From contig NZ_CP043474.1 of the NCBI RefSeq assembly GCF_008329645.1, positions 496,001-560,000 on the forward strand: a stretch of DNA of 64,000 nucleotides. Reading direction: 5' to 3'. The position numbers were made by a program, and so were the translations under genes. Source of the DNA: Mycolicibacterium grossiae. GTDB taxonomy: Bacteria; Actinomycetota; Actinomycetes; Mycobacteriales; Mycobacteriaceae. This document shows positions 38,486-46,871 of this stretch, in pieces. The notes beneath the pieces are model-generated. The model was not told the DNA's origin. It worked only from the letters and a program-made list of their open reading frames with translations, and made no database searches. Each line of letters starts with the position of its first letter. Positions within the stretch are counted from its first letter, which is position 1.

Positions 38486-39612
38486 GACTGCCGCACCTCG
38501 TCGACGACCCGCCGCTGCTCGTCGTCGGTCATCTCGTGGAACAACGGCAGGATCAGCGTGTGGTCGGTGAGCCGCTCGGTCACGGCGAGGTCGGCGCTGC
38601 CGAAGTCCCGATCGGCGTACGCCGGGTGGCGGTGCGCGGCCATGATGCCCCGCCGCGCCGAGACGTCCGCCGCGGCGAGCTTCTCCAGCAGCTGGTCGCG
38701 CTCCATCGGGTAGTCGGGTCCGACCTCGACCCAGAACGACTGAAAGTTGCCGGTGCCATGGGCCGGATCGCCGACGCAGCGCAGACCCGGTACCGCGGCC
38801 AGCTGCTCCTGGTACACCGCGGCCAGCGCCCGTCGCCGTGCGATCACGGTGTCGAGCTTGCGCAGCTGGACCAGACCGACAGCCGCCTGCAGGTCGGTCA
38901 TCCGGTAGTTGTAGCCGACCTCCACATAGCGTTCGGCGACCGGCAGCGTGCTGCGATGACGTTCGGCCGCACCGACGTTCATCCCGTGCTCGCGCAGACG
39001 CCGGACCCGCTCGGCCCACTCGGGGCGGTTCGTGGTCAGCATGCCGCCCTCACCGGTGGTGAGGATCTTGCGCGGGTGGAACGACCACACCGCGACGTCC
39101 GCCCCGACGCCGACCGGCCTTCCGCGGTAGCGGGAGCCGGCGCCGCACGCGGCATCCTCGACCAGCACGGCGCCGGTCCGGTCGCACAGCGCTCGGATCG
39201 GATCGAGGTCGACGGGCACACCGCCCTGGTCGACGGCGATGACCGCCCGGGTGGCCGGCGTCCACGCCGCCTCGATCGACGCGGCGGTGACGTTCCCCGT
39301 GATCGGCTCGACGTCGGCGAAGACCGGCCGCGCCCCGACGTACACCACGGCGTTGGCCGTGGCGACGAACGACAGCGAGGGCACCACGACGTCGTCGCCG
39401 GGGCCGATGCCGGCCACGACGAGCGCGAGGTGCAGCGCGGCCGTGCAACTCGACAGCGCCACTGCGTGATCCACCGACATCGATCGGGCGAAGGCCGCCT
39501 CGAACTCCGCCACCCGCGGCCCTTGCGCGATCCACCCACTGCGCAGGGCGTCCGCCACGGCGTCGATCTCCTCGGCGCCGAGCCACGGCTTCATGACGTT
39601 GATGCGCTCCAC
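38482..39612 (-). CDS. DegT/DnrJ/EryC1 PLP sugar aminotransferase, copy 2
   Basis: A 376-residue PLP enzyme clearly different from its neighbour. Seen: SSCTAALHLALVVAGIG, EDAACGAGSRYRGR and the PLP lysine in SFHPRKILTTGEGGML, a pattern common in 4-keto-sugar aminotransferases of the PerA/ArnB type. GTG at 39612 overlaps the TAG of the preceding gene by 1 base; ATG at 39594 (MKPWLGAEE) is a plausible alternative 6 codons later. Two aminotransferases in one operon suggest either a di-amino sugar or two different amino sugars. Confidence 0.87.
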   Translation of the reverse strand: MERINVMKPWLGAEEIDAVADALRSGWIAQGPRVAEFEAAFARSMSVDHAVALSSCTAALHLALVVAGIGPGDDVVVPSLSFVATANAVVYVGARPVFADVEPITGNVTAASIEAAWTPATRAVIAVDQGGVPVDLDPIRALCDRTGAVLVEDAACGAGSRYRGRPVGVGADVAVWSFHPRKILTTGEGGMLTTNRPEWAERVRRLREHGMNVGAAERHRSTLPVAERYVEVGYNYRMTDLQAAVGLVQLRKLDTVIARRRALAAVYQEQLAAVPGLRCVGDPAHGTGNFQSFWVEVGPDYPMERDQLLEKLAAADVSARRGIMAAHRHPAYADRDFGSADLAVTERLTDHTLILPLFHEMTDDEQRRVVDEVRQS

Positions 39613-40604
39613 TAGACGCGCGCCGACCGCTCGAGCGCGATGACGTCGCGCAGCGGGGCCCACCACTCGACGAGCCGGCGCAGACCCTCCTCCAACGGCA
39701 CCTCGGCGGTGAAGCCGAGATCGCGCCGAGCGGCCGAGGTGTCGGCCAGACGGCGGACGACCCCGTTGACCGCGCGCGGGGGGTGGTACTCGATCGGCAG
39801 CGACGACCCCATGACGCGCAGCAGCGCCGCGGCGAGATCGTTCAGGCTCGTCTCCACCTGGCTCGCGACGTTGTAGACGCCCTCGGTCACGTCGCCGGCC
39901 GCCGCCAGGACGTTGGCACGCGCGATGTCCTCGGTGTAGGCGAAGTCCATGGTCTGTCGACCGTCGCCGAAGATGAGCGGCGGCAGCCCGTCGGCAATGC
40001 GCTCCATCCACCGGACGAGCACCTCGGTGTAGAGACCGTGCACGTCCATGCGCGGTCCGTAGACGTTGAAGTACCGCAGCGCAACGTAATCCAGGCCGTG
40101 CATCGCGCGGAAGCTGCGCAGCATGCCCTCGTTGAAGCTCTTCGCCGCGCCGTAGAAGGTGTCGTTGTTGTGGTGATGGTGGCGCTCGCCGGTCGGGAAC
40201 TGCTCGGCCATGCCGTAGACCGACGCCGACGACGCGGCGACCACCTTGTCGACGCCGTGCTGGGCAGCCGCCTCCAGTACGGTGAAGGTCCCGTCGACCA
40301 GCACCTCGAGGGCGAGGCGCGGCTCCTCGGCGCACTGCGTGATGCGGATGGCGGCCTGGTGGAACACCAGGTCGGACCCCATCGTGGCGTCGTGCACCAG
40401 GTCGACGTCGCGGAGGTCGCCGACGATCAGTTCGGTCCTGGGATCACCCAGGGCGGCGGCCAGGTTCTCCCGTCGCCCCCGCACCAGGTTGTCGAGGATG
40501 CGCACGCGGCCGACGCCGGCGGCGAGGAGCTGATCGACGAGCGTCGACCCGATGGTGCCCGCTCCGCCGGTGACGAGGACCGACGCTCCGCTGAGCGCGC
40601 TCAT
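39612..40604 (-). CDS. NAD-dependent nucleotide-sugar epimerase/dehydratase (extended SDR)
   Basis: A 330-residue extended SDR. Seen: TGGAGTIGSTLVDQLL (NAD loop), SSASVYGMAEQF, and FYGAAKSFNE, where Y-x-x-x-K is intact, then YFNVYGPRMD. This resembles UDP-glucose/GlcNAc 4-epimerases and 4,6-dehydratases. ATG overlaps the upstream Gfo/Idh stop (ATGA). A short run HHHHNN follows the catalytic serine region, an odd feature. Exact substrate not deducible. Confidence 0.85.
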   Translation of the reverse strand: MSALSGASVLVTGGAGTIGSTLVDQLLAAGVGRVRILDNLVRGRRENLAAALGDPRTELIVGDLRDVDLVHDATMGSDLVFHQAAIRITQCAEEPRLALEVLVDGTFTVLEAAAQHGVDKVVAASSASVYGMAEQFPTGERHHHHNNDTFYGAAKSFNEGMLRSFRAMHGLDYVALRYFNVYGPRMDVHGLYTEVLVRWMERIADGLPPLIFGDGRQTMDFAYTEDIARANVLAAAGDVTEGVYNVASQVETSLNDLAAALLRVMGSSLPIEYHPPRAVNGVVRRLADTSAARRDLGFTAEVPLEEGLRRLVEWWAPLRDVIALERSARV

Positions 40605-41674
40605 ACCAGCGCTCCGTGAAGCAGTCGGTCGGCGTCGGTGGGCTCGACCGGCGTGCCGTGGCCGGCCAGGCTCTGCGAGATGGCCTCCAGCACCGAGAGC
40701 ACGCGCAGCCCTGCCACGCCGTCGGTGCGCGGCGGCCGCTGCTCGCGGATGGCGGCGGCGAATTCGGTGACCATGGAGGACAACGCCTCGGTCTCGGGAA
40801 GGGCCGGAACCGTGATGTCGCCCAACCGGTAGGACACCGCTGCCGCACGGCGCTTGTCGACGTCGCCGACGTCGCGGCTGGCGGCGAGGTCGATCCCACG
40901 GTCGTGGATGGCGACGCGCTGCTGCGGATTGAGGTCGTCCCAGACCAGCGTGCGGTGGCTGCCGCCGATGACCATCCGGCGAATCTTGGTCGGCGACATC
41001 CAGTTCACGTTGACGTGCGCCACTCCTCGGCCGCCCAGACCCATCGTCGCGTAGCCGACGCAGGCCTTTCCCGCGTTCAACGGGTCGGCACCGGTGGCGG
41101 ACACCCGGTCCGGGGTCAGCCGGCCGGGCAGCGCGTAGTCCAGGATCGCCAGGTCGTGCGGGGCGAGATCCCAGAACACGTCGACGTCGGGCTGCACCAG
41201 CCCGAGGTTGATGCGCGTGGAGTCGACGTACAGGATGTGCCCGAGGATGCCCTTGGCGATGATGTCGTGGATGTACTCGACCGCTGGTGTGTAGCAATAG
41301 GTGTGGTCGACCATGAGGACCAGGCCCGCTGCCGCACCGGCCTCGATCATCAGCGCCGCCTCGGCCGACGTGGGCGCCAAGGGCTTCTCCACGACGACGT
41401 GCTTGCCCGCGTCGAACGCGGCGAGCGCCAGAGCGGCATGACTCTCCGCCGGGGTGGCGATCGCCACGGCGTCGATGTCGTCGCGGGCGAGCAGGCGCTC
41501 CACCGACGTCTCGACGTGCACCGTGGACCGGTCACCCACGACCCGACGGGCGCGTCCCTCGTCGAGATCGCACACCGCCACCAGGTCCCAGTCGGGCGAA
41601 CTACGAAAGTTCCGCACCAACTTGGGTCCCCAGTACCCTGCACCGATCACTGCGACGCGAAATTGCCGCCTCAT
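40601..41674 (-). CDS. Gfo/Idh/MocA-family sugar dehydrogenase
   Basis: A 357-residue NAD-dependent dehydrogenase. Seen: FRVAVIGAGYWGPKLVRNF (Rossmann loop) and VVEKPLAPTSAEA with the catalytic-lysine motif EKP, then DHTYCYTPAVEYIHDII. The sequence resembles the WlbA/WbpB group that forms the 3-keto sugar for a WbpE-type aminotransferase. ATG at 41674 is chosen because the Rossmann fold begins right there. First gene of the five-gene minus-strand operon ending in the CE4 gene, divergent from the acyltransferase. Confidence 0.85.
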   Translation of the reverse strand: MRRQFRVAVIGAGYWGPKLVRNFRSSPDWDLVAVCDLDEGRARRVVGDRSTVHVETSVERLLARDDIDAVAIATPAESHAALALAAFDAGKHVVVEKPLAPTSAEAALMIEAGAAAGLVLMVDHTYCYTPAVEYIHDIIAKGILGHILYVDSTRINLGLVQPDVDVFWDLAPHDLAILDYALPGRLTPDRVSATGADPLNAGKACVGYATMGLGGRGVAHVNVNWMSPTKIRRMVIGGSHRTLVWDDLNPQQRVAIHDRGIDLAASRDVGDVDKRRAAAVSYRLGDITVPALPETEALSSMVTEFAAAIREQRPPRTDGVAGLRVLSVLEAISQSLAGHGTPVEPTDADRLLHGALV

Positions 41675-41828
41675 GCTCTGCCCCCGTTCACATCGATCAC
41701 CTCGATGTTCGCTAGATTCGCTCCTTGGCGTCGAGTCACCGTAGGCGTCGACGAGAGGATATGCTAACACCAATCCGGTGTAAGCGCCTCTCAGCTGCTC
41801 AAACCGTTCACCACGCAAGGAGTACGAC

Positions 41829-42446
41829 ATGCAGTACGCAGCGACGACCGGCGTCTACTGCCACCCCCTTGGACTTTGCGAAAGTCGCACCGTCGGGGAC
41901 GGAACGCGAATCTGGGCGTGGGCTCACGTGTTGCCAGGCGCTCGCGTGGGCCGCGACTGCAACGTGTGCGACCACGCCTACGTGGAGTACGGCGTGACCG
42001 TCGGCGACCGCGTGACGATCAAGAATCGGGTGTTGCTCTTCGAGGGCGTGACGATCGAGGACGACGTCTTCCTGGGGCCCGGTGTGATCTTCACCAACGA
42101 CCATCGCCCGCGCGCGGCGATCACGCGCACGGGCGACGCACTGCTGCCAACCGTCGTGCGGCGAGGCGCGACGCTGGGCGCGGGGACGATCGTCGTGTGC
42201 GGCAGCACGATTGGAGAGTTCGCCTTCACCGGCGCCGGAGCGGTGGTGACCAAGGACGTGCCGGCACACGCACTGGTGGTCGGCAATCCCGCCCGCGTCG
42301 TGGGGTGGGTGTGCGAGTGCGGCGAGCGCCTGCCCGACGAACTGCGGTGTGCCTGCGGGTTGGCGTACGAGACGTCGGAAGCGGGTGTGCGCCGGGCGCT
42401 TCGGCACGCTCCGGGGGACGACGGTTCCGATGGAGGAATTCGCTAG
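41829..42446 (+). CDS. Hexapeptide-repeat sugar N-acyltransferase
   Basis: A 205-residue left-handed beta-helix acyltransferase. Seen: GDGTRIWAWAHVLPGARVGRDCNVCDHAYVEYGVTVGDRVTIKN and HRPRAAI, then VGNPARVVGWVC, closely following the FdtC/WbpD family of nucleotide-amino-sugar acetyltransferases. The last 50 residues carry C-E-C-G and C-A-C-G knuckles (CECGERL; CACGLAY), a likely small zinc ribbon. ATG preceded by AAGGAG at 6 bases. Divergent from the Gfo/Idh operon; together they give dehydrogenase, aminotransferase and acetyltransferase for an acetamido sugar. Confidence 0.88.
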   Translation: MQYAATTGVYCHPLGLCESRTVGDGTRIWAWAHVLPGARVGRDCNVCDHAYVEYGVTVGDRVTIKNRVLLFEGVTIEDDVFLGPGVIFTNDHRPRAAITRTGDALLPTVVRRGATLGAGTIVVCGSTIGEFAFTGAGAVVTKDVPAHALVVGNPARVVGWVCECGERLPDELRCACGLAYETSEAGVRRALRHAPGDDGSDGGIR

Positions 42447-42555
42447 ATTTGCATCACAGCGACACGTTGCATCAACGTTCGATCTTGACTTGCACAGTCG
42501 CTTGGTGGTTTGAACTGCACTTTTGATTGCGTTCGGGGATGCTTCGGCGTCGACA

Positions 42556-42584
42556 TTGCGACGTCGCTGTCGGCCCCTTAGAAT
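42556..42584 (+). promoter_or_regulatory. Sigma-A-type promoter for the glycosyltransferase-methyltransferase pair
   Basis: TTGCGA (42556-42561), 17 bases, then TAGAAT (42579-42584). It lies in the AT-rich 188-base gap after the acyltransferase gene; the GTG start with GAGGGAGAAG upstream follows about 45 bases later. Confidence 0.6.
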
Positions 42585-42634
42585 TGGCTGTGCCGAACGC
42601 CGGGGGGCTCGGCATCCAACCGAGGGAGAAGATC

Positions 42635-43633
42635 GTGGCGGCACCCGTGCAGACCCGAACCATCGGCCGTGGCTCGCCGACCGACGCCGCCCCGCATCAG
42701 CGCGGGGACGTCGCGCCGGATGCGTCACCGTCCAGGATGACCGTCACGGTGTGCATCCCGGTCTTCAACAGCGTCGACACCATCGGCCGCAGCATCGAGA
42801 GCGTGCTCGCCCAAACGCACGCCGACTTCGACTGCCTCGTCCTCGACGATCACTCGACCGACGGCACCGCCGAGGTCGCCGCGTCCTATGCCGACGATCC
42901 GCGCGTCACCGTCATCCGCAACGAGCGCAACCTCGGCATGGTGGGAAACCACAACCGGGCACTCGACCTCGCCCGCGGAGACCTCGTGCAGTTCGTCGGT
43001 GGCGATGACTGGCTACTGCCCACGTGCCTCGAGCGCCTGCTGCCAGTGTTCGCCTCACCGAGTGTGGGATTGGCCTTCGCACGGCGACGGGTGGTGACGA
43101 CCAACGCGGGGTGGAGCGATCGCTACGCGGTGCTCGACGGCCCGCTGCAACCCCTCGAGCCGACGAATCGCGGACACGATCTGGTGCGCCGGTACCTCGA
43201 CGCCGGCGGCAACGGCAATCCCATCGGCGAGCCGACGGCGGTCATGTTGCGTCGCGAGACGGTGCTGCGCGCCGGCGGCTTTCCGGCCGAGGTGCCGCAG
43301 TTGTCGGACATCGACACCTGGATGCGCGTGCTGTGCCGCAGCCAGGCGGCGTTCGTCGAGGAGGAACTGTCGGTGCGCTGGCATCACGAGGGTTCCGCGA
43401 CCGACCAGTTCTCGGGCACGACCAACCTCGACAAACTGTGGCTGCTGTCGAGCCTGGTTCGCGCCGACGATCTGGACCCCGCACTGCGCCGCAGGGCGTT
43501 GAGGATGTGGTTCCGCACCGCGGCCGCCATCCCGAAGCTCGTTGCCGCGACACCGCCCGGGCGCCGCCGCACGCGCATCCGGAGTTTCGGTGCGAACCTT
43601 CGGCACCTGACGACCGGTCGTCGGGTCTCGTGA
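42635..43633 (+). CDS. Family 2 glycosyltransferase
   Basis: A 332-residue inverting GT-A glycosyltransferase. Seen: TVTVCIPVFNSVDTIGRSIESVL, LDDHSTDGTAEVA, and the metal-binding GGDDWLLP; then LRRETVLRAGGFPAEVPQLSDIDTWMRV near the acceptor site. GTG at 42635 is chosen for its strong Shine-Dalgarno; ATG at 42737 starts nearer the fold and is possible. No membrane helix. Overlaps the following methyltransferase by 4 bases (GTGA). Adds one sugar to the lipid-linked repeat unit. Confidence 0.83.
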   Translation: MAAPVQTRTIGRGSPTDAAPHQRGDVAPDASPSRMTVTVCIPVFNSVDTIGRSIESVLAQTHADFDCLVLDDHSTDGTAEVAASYADDPRVTVIRNERNLGMVGNHNRALDLARGDLVQFVGGDDWLLPTCLERLLPVFASPSVGLAFARRRVVTTNAGWSDRYAVLDGPLQPLEPTNRGHDLVRRYLDAGGNGNPIGEPTAVMLRRETVLRAGGFPAEVPQLSDIDTWMRVLCRSQAAFVEEELSVRWHHEGSATDQFSGTTNLDKLWLLSSLVRADDLDPALRRRALRMWFRTAAAIPKLVAATPPGRRRTRIRSFGANLRHLTTGRRVS

Positions 43634-44604
43634 CCGTCCACTCCTCGCAGGGCCTGCACGCCGATCCGGCCGGCGAGCCGTACGCCGACGTCTGGGAGCA
43701 TCCCGACGCCGAAGCGACGAAGGCGAGCGCCGAGATGGCGGTGTACCGCTCGATGCTCGTCGTCGACGGCCTGAGCATGCGCGAATCGATCCTGCGCGAA
43801 TTGTCCGAGTACCACGGCTACCCGCCCGACGAGTGCCTCCGGCGGTGCCTGCACTGGGAGGACTGGAGCGTCGAGGAGTGGAACTCGGCGGACCGTTCGA
43901 CCTCGGCGGGCGTCGCGGACTTCTACCAGTCCGTGCAGTCCTGGGCCTTCGACCTCATGTGGTACGCCTACCTGCAGGCCACTGGCCACGGCTTCCCGGC
44001 GTCGGTGCTCGCCGCGCGCTTCGCAGCCGAGCACGCCACGGGGCCGGACCATCTCGACTTCGGTTCCGGCACGGGCACCACCGCCCAGTTGTTCACACGG
44101 CTCGGCTTCCGCAGTGCGATGGCCGACGTCTCCGAGCCGCTGCTGCGCTTCGCCGGATGGCGCCTGGCACGCCACGGTGACCACGCCGCCCAGATCGATC
44201 TGACGACGAGCGCACTGCCCACGGCGGCCTACGACTTCATCACCGCGCTCGACGCGCTGGTGCACGTGACCGACTTCGACGCGACGGCGCGCGACCTGCG
44301 CCGCGCGATCCGCACCGGCGGGCACCTGTTGGCCAACTTCGACGTTCGCGAGCCCGACGACCACGGCAGCCAGTGGCACCTGCAGACCGACGCGGTCGGC
44401 CTCGACTACCGGTTGCGGGCTGCGGGCTTCGTGCGGACGGACACGCTCGGCGGCGTGACGCACTGCTACCGCGCCGTCGACCCGACGCGGCCGGGGTTCC
44501 GCCTGGGCATGGCCGCCGACCGGCTCCTCCTGCCGGTGCGGCGTCAGCGGATGCGCGCACGGCGTCGGGTGCGCGCGCTGGCGCGCCGCCTCACGACGCG
44601 CTGA
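43630..44604 (+). CDS. SAM-dependent methyltransferase
   Basis: A 324-residue class I methyltransferase. Seen: motif I LDFGSGTGTTAQLF, followed by ALPTAAYDFITALDALVHV (motifs II/III). The N-terminal 130 residues are helical and specific (WEHPDAEATKASAEMAVYRSML). Starts at GTG overlapping the glycosyltransferase stop. Likely O-methylates a sugar of the locus or caps a chain (inference). Its last 14 bases overlap the end of the convergent polymerase gene. Confidence 0.8.
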   Translation: MTVHSSQGLHADPAGEPYADVWEHPDAEATKASAEMAVYRSMLVVDGLSMRESILRELSEYHGYPPDECLRRCLHWEDWSVEEWNSADRSTSAGVADFYQSVQSWAFDLMWYAYLQATGHGFPASVLAARFAAEHATGPDHLDFGSGTGTTAQLFTRLGFRSAMADVSEPLLRFAGWRLARHGDHAAQIDLTTSALPTAAYDFITALDALVHVTDFDATARDLRRAIRTGGHLLANFDVREPDDHGSQWHLQTDAVGLDYRLRAAGFVRTDTLGGVTHCYRAVDPTRPGFRLGMAADRLLLPVRRQRMRARRRVRALARRLTTR

Positions 44605-45943
44605 GCCGCCGCGTGACCGCCGCCATGGCGATCAGCAACCACATGAGCGTCCAGATCTGCAGGAAGCCGGCGGTGTCGAGGAAGATGCTGACCACCGCGT
44701 AGGCGGCCAGCGCGGCCGCGACACCGAGGAACAACTGCGCCCGAGGATCGGTGGCGCCCGTCCGGGATCGGTTGCGGGCCCGCGCGAACGCGCGGTAGGC
44801 CAGTACCGTCGCCGTGCCGATGAGCGCAACGTAGGCCGTCACTCCGAACACGCCCGTCTCCGACAGCGCCTTGAGGTACTGGTCGTCGAGCGTCGGCACG
44901 TCGACACCGGGAGATGGCGTCCCCGTGACCCGGGCGTACATCCCGAACGGCGTGATGTCGAAGGGCAGGGCGCTCGTCACGGCGGCGCGCTGCTCGACCG
45001 AGCTGTCCGCGGTGAAGATCGTCAGATAGGAGCCGAGGAAGGGCACGTCCAGCAGGACCGCGAGCGTGATGGTGGCGGCGAGCGCGGCGAGCGCGGCGAG
45101 CGTCCGGCGGATCGGCCAGTAGGCGGCCAACACCGCCAGGCCCACCAGCAGGCCGATCACACCCGAACGTGCCAGCGTCACGGCGATGCCCGCGACGATG
45201 ACGGCCGACGCGACGGCCCAGGGCCACCACCGTCGCCCGGCGGCACGCATGCTCAGCGCGAGCGCGAGTGCCAGTGGGAACAGCATCGTGAGCACGCACG
45301 CCAACTCCAGCGGGTGCGACGCGCCGCCCTGCGCCCGCACCATCCCGCCGCGGAAGACGTCGTCGATCGTGAACGGGATACCGGCACCGTCGACCAAACC
45401 CGGAAGCCGCACGTGCACGGCAGTTCCCGAGCCGGCGACGTTCTGCTGCAGTGCGAGCAGAGCGCTCACCACACCTCCGGCGACCAGACCCTTGATGACG
45501 CGCACCAGGCCCGCGACGTCGTGGATCACCGTCACCACGAACGGCACGACGAGGATCATCAGAAGGTCGACCACGAGGAGCGCGTCGAGGCTCGGCGCAT
45601 TCGTCGGCCGGGTCATCTGGGTCGCATACGCCGACAGGAGCGCCAGCGCATAGAGCGCGAGCATCGCGCCCAACGCGCCGAGACGGTACGGGGAGCGCTG
45701 TCCGAACAACCGCGTCAGCACCCACAGGCAGGCGCCCACCACCAGGACGAAGCGCGCCGGGCTCAATCCGAGCGGCACGAACGGCAGGATGTCGGTCTGC
45801 CGCAACGCAACGACCCCGAACGCCGCGACGGCGAGGATCCACGAACCGACGTCGCGACCGCGGGCACCTTCGGCAGACGACGCCGGCAGCGGACCGCCGT
45901 CGTACGCCGCGCGGGCACCGGGTGCGGTCGTGGACACGGACAT
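44591..45943 (-). CDS. Wzy/O-antigen-ligase-like polysaccharide polymerase
   Basis: A 450-residue membrane protein with roughly 11-12 hydrophobic segments from residue 35 on. Seen: the periplasm-side loop GGMVRAQGGASHPLELACVLTMLFPLALALAL, characteristic of O-antigen polymerase/ligase (Wzy_C/WaaL) proteins, then a second long loop (DITPFGMYARVTGTPSPGVDVPTLDDQYLKALSETG) with the D-D-x-Y-L pattern seen in that family. ATG 2 bases after the Wzz-like stop, so the two form a unit. Predicted to join repeat units on the outer face of the membrane. Confidence 0.82.
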   Translation of the reverse strand: MSVSTTAPGARAAYDGGPLPASSAEGARGRDVGSWILAVAAFGVVALRQTDILPFVPLGLSPARFVLVVGACLWVLTRLFGQRSPYRLGALGAMLALYALALLSAYATQMTRPTNAPSLDALLVVDLLMILVVPFVVTVIHDVAGLVRVIKGLVAGGVVSALLALQQNVAGSGTAVHVRLPGLVDGAGIPFTIDDVFRGGMVRAQGGASHPLELACVLTMLFPLALALALSMRAAGRRWWPWAVASAVIVAGIAVTLARSGVIGLLVGLAVLAAYWPIRRTLAALAALAATITLAVLLDVPFLGSYLTIFTADSSVEQRAAVTSALPFDITPFGMYARVTGTPSPGVDVPTLDDQYLKALSETGVFGVTAYVALIGTATVLAYRAFARARNRSRTGATDPRAQLFLGVAAALAAYAVVSIFLDTAGFLQIWTLMWLLIAMAAVTRRLSAS

Positions 45944-45945
45944 GG

Positions 45946-46680
45946 TCAGGGCGTGCGGTGCGTCGGGCCGGCCGAGGACAGCTCCGCGTGCCGCCCGGTC
46001 CACTCCTCGGTGGCCGCGTCGCCGTCCGCGGGCTCCGCGACGCCCCGTCGGCGACGCGCCCGGCGCCGCTCGAGGACGACGTCGATGGCCAGGCACAGCA
46101 GGATTCCGGCGAGTAGCACGGCTGCGGCGAAGGCGGCCGCGGCGCGCACCTGCTGCTTGCCGAGAGCGGACACCGTCTCCTCCGGCGGAACGACCACCTG
46201 CAGCTTGGCCATGTCCGTCGGCTGCCCCACGGCCGCCTCGATCTGCATGGCGGTCAGCACCTGACCCGCCTTGACGACGAGCCGCTCGGCGCCGGCATGC
46301 GCCGTCTGCTGATCCGGCCCGGTCACGACGACCTGGATGACCGACGTGGGCTCCGGGAAGCGGAGGTTGTCGCGCAGGTTGGTCACCGTGTATCCGGTGG
46401 CGCCGGCACCGTCGACGAAGGCCGCCGTGTCCCTGCCCTGCAGCGCAACGACCAGCGTGCTTGCCAGCTGGGTCGTCCGCTCGGTCAGGTTGAGCATCGG
46501 GTTCGGCATCTTCTCGTCTTCGAGGTACCACGGCGGCACCACCAGCATCGACACCTCGCTCTGCGCTTCACCACTCGCGCTGTGGTAGCCGAAGTACCCG
46601 GCGAGAGCTGCGCAGACGACGACGAGGGCCAGGATGATGCGTCGCCGCACCAGCCGACGCCACAACGTATCGAGACTCAT
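45946..46680 (-). CDS. Wzz-like chain-length/co-polymerase protein without kinase domain
   Basis: A 244-residue protein with membrane helices near residues 15-32 and 183-203 and an extracytoplasmic domain between (GEAQSEVSMLVVPPWYL ... LQVVVPPEETVSALG). This is the Wzz/PCP architecture. The cytoplasmic C-terminal 40 residues are charged and contain no Walker motif or tyrosine cluster, so it is not a BY-kinase. Starts at ATG 46680; the 191 bases upstream should carry the promoter of the Wzz-Wzy pair. Predicted to set glycan chain length with the adjacent polymerase. Confidence 0.78.
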   Translation of the reverse strand: MSLDTLWRRLVRRRIILALVVVCAALAGYFGYHSASGEAQSEVSMLVVPPWYLEDEKMPNPMLNLTERTTQLASTLVVALQGRDTAAFVDGAGATGYTVTNLRDNLRFPEPTSVIQVVVTGPDQQTAHAGAERLVVKAGQVLTAMQIEAAVGQPTDMAKLQVVVPPEETVSALGKQQVRAAAAFAAAVLLAGILLCLAIDVVLERRRARRRRGVAEPADGDAATEEWTGRHAELSSAGPTHRTP

Positions 46681-46871
46681 GGTCCTCCAGTACGACGATC
46701 GACGCGGCCTCCCCGCCGCGACCCGACGATAACACGCCAGACTGGAGCTAGCCAGTTTGCTGTAGTCGACATAGCAAGCACGTGATCCTGGTCAACGGCT
46801 GTGACCACGCACTCCGCCGGGTTGGCTGTCGGCACGTCGGAGCAGCCGCCGCCACGAGCGGCGCCGGTGCG

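Noticed and set aside
41767..41781. ACACC-N5-GGTGT inverted repeat between Gfo/Idh and acyltransferase genes
   Set aside because: Short and without a second copy; operator function not supported.
46741..46756. ACTGG-N6-CCAGT inverted repeat upstream of the Wzz-like gene
   Set aside because: Five-bp arms are expected by chance; no promoter could be placed next to it.
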